Of a stretch of 64,000 nt of DNA, positions 63,009 to 64,000 are shown piece by piece. Source of the stretch: Chitinophaga vietnamensis (GTDB lineage: Bacteria; Bacteroidota; Bacteroidia; Chitinophagales; Chitinophagaceae). A program made the translations under genes and the position numbers. The notes beneath the pieces are model-generated. The model ran no database searches. It had not been told where the DNA came from and saw only the letters and a program-made list of their open reading frames with translations. The DNA lies in the NCBI RefSeq assembly GCF_902167635.1, contig NZ_CABHMS010000001.1, forward strand, positions 558,001 through 622,000, given 5' to 3'. Within the stretch, counting starts at the first letter, position 1; each line of letters begins with the position of its first letter.

Positions 63009-64000
63009 ATGAAGCAGATAGTTAAACTAACGGCCGGATTGATAGTATTGTTAACCGCTGCCATGAACGGCGCAGCGCAGGACCTGCATTTTTCGCAGTT
63101 CTTTAATTCGCCGTTGACCACCAACCCCGCTAATACCGGTTTTATTCCCGATGGCAATTACAGGCTGGGCATCAATTTCCGCGATCAGTGGGCTTCTGTG
63201 CCGGTGCCTTACCGCACCATGTCGGCCTTCGGGGATGCACAGCTGTTCCGCGATAAGCTCACCTATGGCTGGGTAGGTATCGGCGCCGTGGTGCTGCGCG
63301 ATGTGGCCGGCAGCGGCAACCTCAGCTCCACCAAAGGATACGCTTCCATCGCTTACCATCAACTGCTGGGGCAGAGCAGTTTGTTGTCGCTGGGCTTCAA
63401 CGCCGGTTCTGCCAACAAACGGGTAGATATCACCAAGCTCACTTTCGGGGATCAGTGGAATGGAAAATTCTTTGATGCTGCCGTGCCCACTGCCGAACCT
63501 TTTGCACAAACCAGTATCAACTATTTCGATCTGCAGGTAGGGATGAACTATGCTTACTTTCCTACAGACAATATCTATATCAATGCCGGTGCATCCGTGC
63601 AGCACGTGAACACGCCCCGCGAAACATTCTATGCAGGCGATAACAAGGTGCCGAGGCGTTTTATCGGCTTCCTGAATGCCAGTCTGAAGATGAGCGATAA
63701 GGTGATCATTAACCCGGCCGCCTATTATACCAAGCAAGCCAATACCAGTGAGTTCATGGTGGGCCTGAACGCTGCCTACAATCTCTCCGGCGATGGCCAG
63801 AAGCAAGGATTTGGCGGTATTTACTATCGCGGCGCCGATGCCGCTGTTTTCCTCGTAGGTTACCAGATCAGCAATGTGAAGATGATGTTCAGTTACGATG
63901 TCACCACCTCTTCCCTGGCATCGGCCAACAGCCGCCGTGGCGCTTATGAAATAGGCATTATTTACACTGGCCTGTATCGCAACCGCGCCTTCGGCAGCGC
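63009..64000 (+). CDS. PorP/SprF-family type IX secretion membrane protein (3' end cut by window)
   Basis: An open frame from the ATG at 63009 to the window edge, 330 codons without stop. It has a signal peptide (MKQIVKLTAGLIVLLTAAMN, cleavage near GAAQ) followed by the family hallmark DLHFSQFFNSPLTTNPANTG, then beta-barrel-like strands (NYRLGINFRDQWASVPVPYR). Members are outer-membrane proteins that help secrete or attach type-B T9SS cargo such as SprB. Position directly after a type-B cargo gene fits this. Confidence 0.92.
   Translation, partial: MKQIVKLTAGLIVLLTAAMNGAAQDLHFSQFFNSPLTTNPANTGFIPDGNYRLGINFRDQWASVPVPYRTMSAFGDAQLFRDKLTYGWVGIGAVVLRDVAGSGNLSSTKGYASIAYHQLLGQSSLLSLGFNAGSANKRVDITKLTFGDQWNGKFFDAAVPTAEPFAQTSINYFDLQVGMNYAYFPTDNIYINAGASVQHVNTPRETFYAGDNKVPRRFIGFLNASLKMSDKVIINPAAYYTKQANTSEFMVGLNAAYNLSGDGQKQGFGGIYYRGADAAVFLVGYQISNVKMMFSYDVTTSSLASANSRRGAYEIGIIYTGLYRNRAFGS

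Noticed and set aside
1-64000. tRNA, rRNA, CRISPR, transposase or phage genes
   Set aside because: Looked for in all gaps on both strands; no cloverleaf, regularly spaced repeat array, transposase or integrase motif was seen.

Overview
The window is chromosomal DNA of a Bacteroidota bacterium, most likely a Chitinophaga-like member of the Chitinophagaceae. This rests on type IX secretion/gliding genes (SprA, a PorE-like OmpA protein, a PorP/SprF protein and three secreted proteins with the type-B gliding C-terminal domain), many TAnnTTTG (-7) promoter boxes of the Bacteroidota sigma factor, almost no Shine-Dalgarno sequences, and household proteins of Bacteroidota type. I see no tRNA, rRNA, CRISPR array, insertion sequence or phage. 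The region is core genome with a few lineage-specific accessory genes.

Layout. 1-8.4 kb: a pterin synthase and GTP cyclohydrolase I, fabD, two GNAT acetyltransferases, a DinB-like protein, a Nudix-derived regulator, a small winged-helix protein, and a histidine kinase translationally coupled to a degenerate copy of itself. 8.4-17.5 kb: fabH, ruvA and the giant sprA. 17.7-21.9 kb: a small cysteine-rich protein, a TonB-dependent receptor and a BNR-repeat lipoprotein (possible metal-uptake operon), then an unlisted 59-codon gene. 22-32.6 kb, all minus strand: SDR dehydrogenase, two paralogous type-B secreted proteins, alpha/beta hydrolase, lnt, guaB, dprA. 32.7-39.1 kb: acid phosphatase lipoprotein, PorE-like protein, queE, folD, pckA. 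39.4-45.7 kb, all plus strand: Xaa-Pro aminopeptidase, pssA, purS, rsmI, an AlkZ-like protein and a secreted M1 peptidase. 45.8-52.9 kb: DinB protein, ECF sigma operon, cation efflux pump, rsmG, glycosyltransferase, tgt, LptF/LptG-type permease. 53-64 kb: secreted sugar oxidoreductase and isomerase, citrate synthase, recG, and a type-B T9SS cargo followed by its probable SprF-like partner, which runs off the window.

Genes that work together: queE and tgt (queuosine), with folE and the pterin synthase at the GTP end; sprA, the PorE-like gene, the PorP/SprF gene and the three type-B cargos (type IX secretion); fabD, fabH, pssA, lnt and the LptF/G protein (envelope lipids); ruvA, dprA, recG and the AlkZ-like gene (DNA processing).

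The most unusual signal lies between genes. Very long inverted repeats, including a perfect 90-bp palindrome and a 64-bp-arm hairpin running exactly from stop codon to stop codon of two convergent genes, recur throughout and share sequence modules. Other points of interest are the kinase/pseudokinase pair, a recG frame without a standard start codon, a Tgt with a degraded zinc site, a Nudix regulator that has lost catalysis, and several genes whose promoter box predicts a leaderless or nearly leaderless mRNA.
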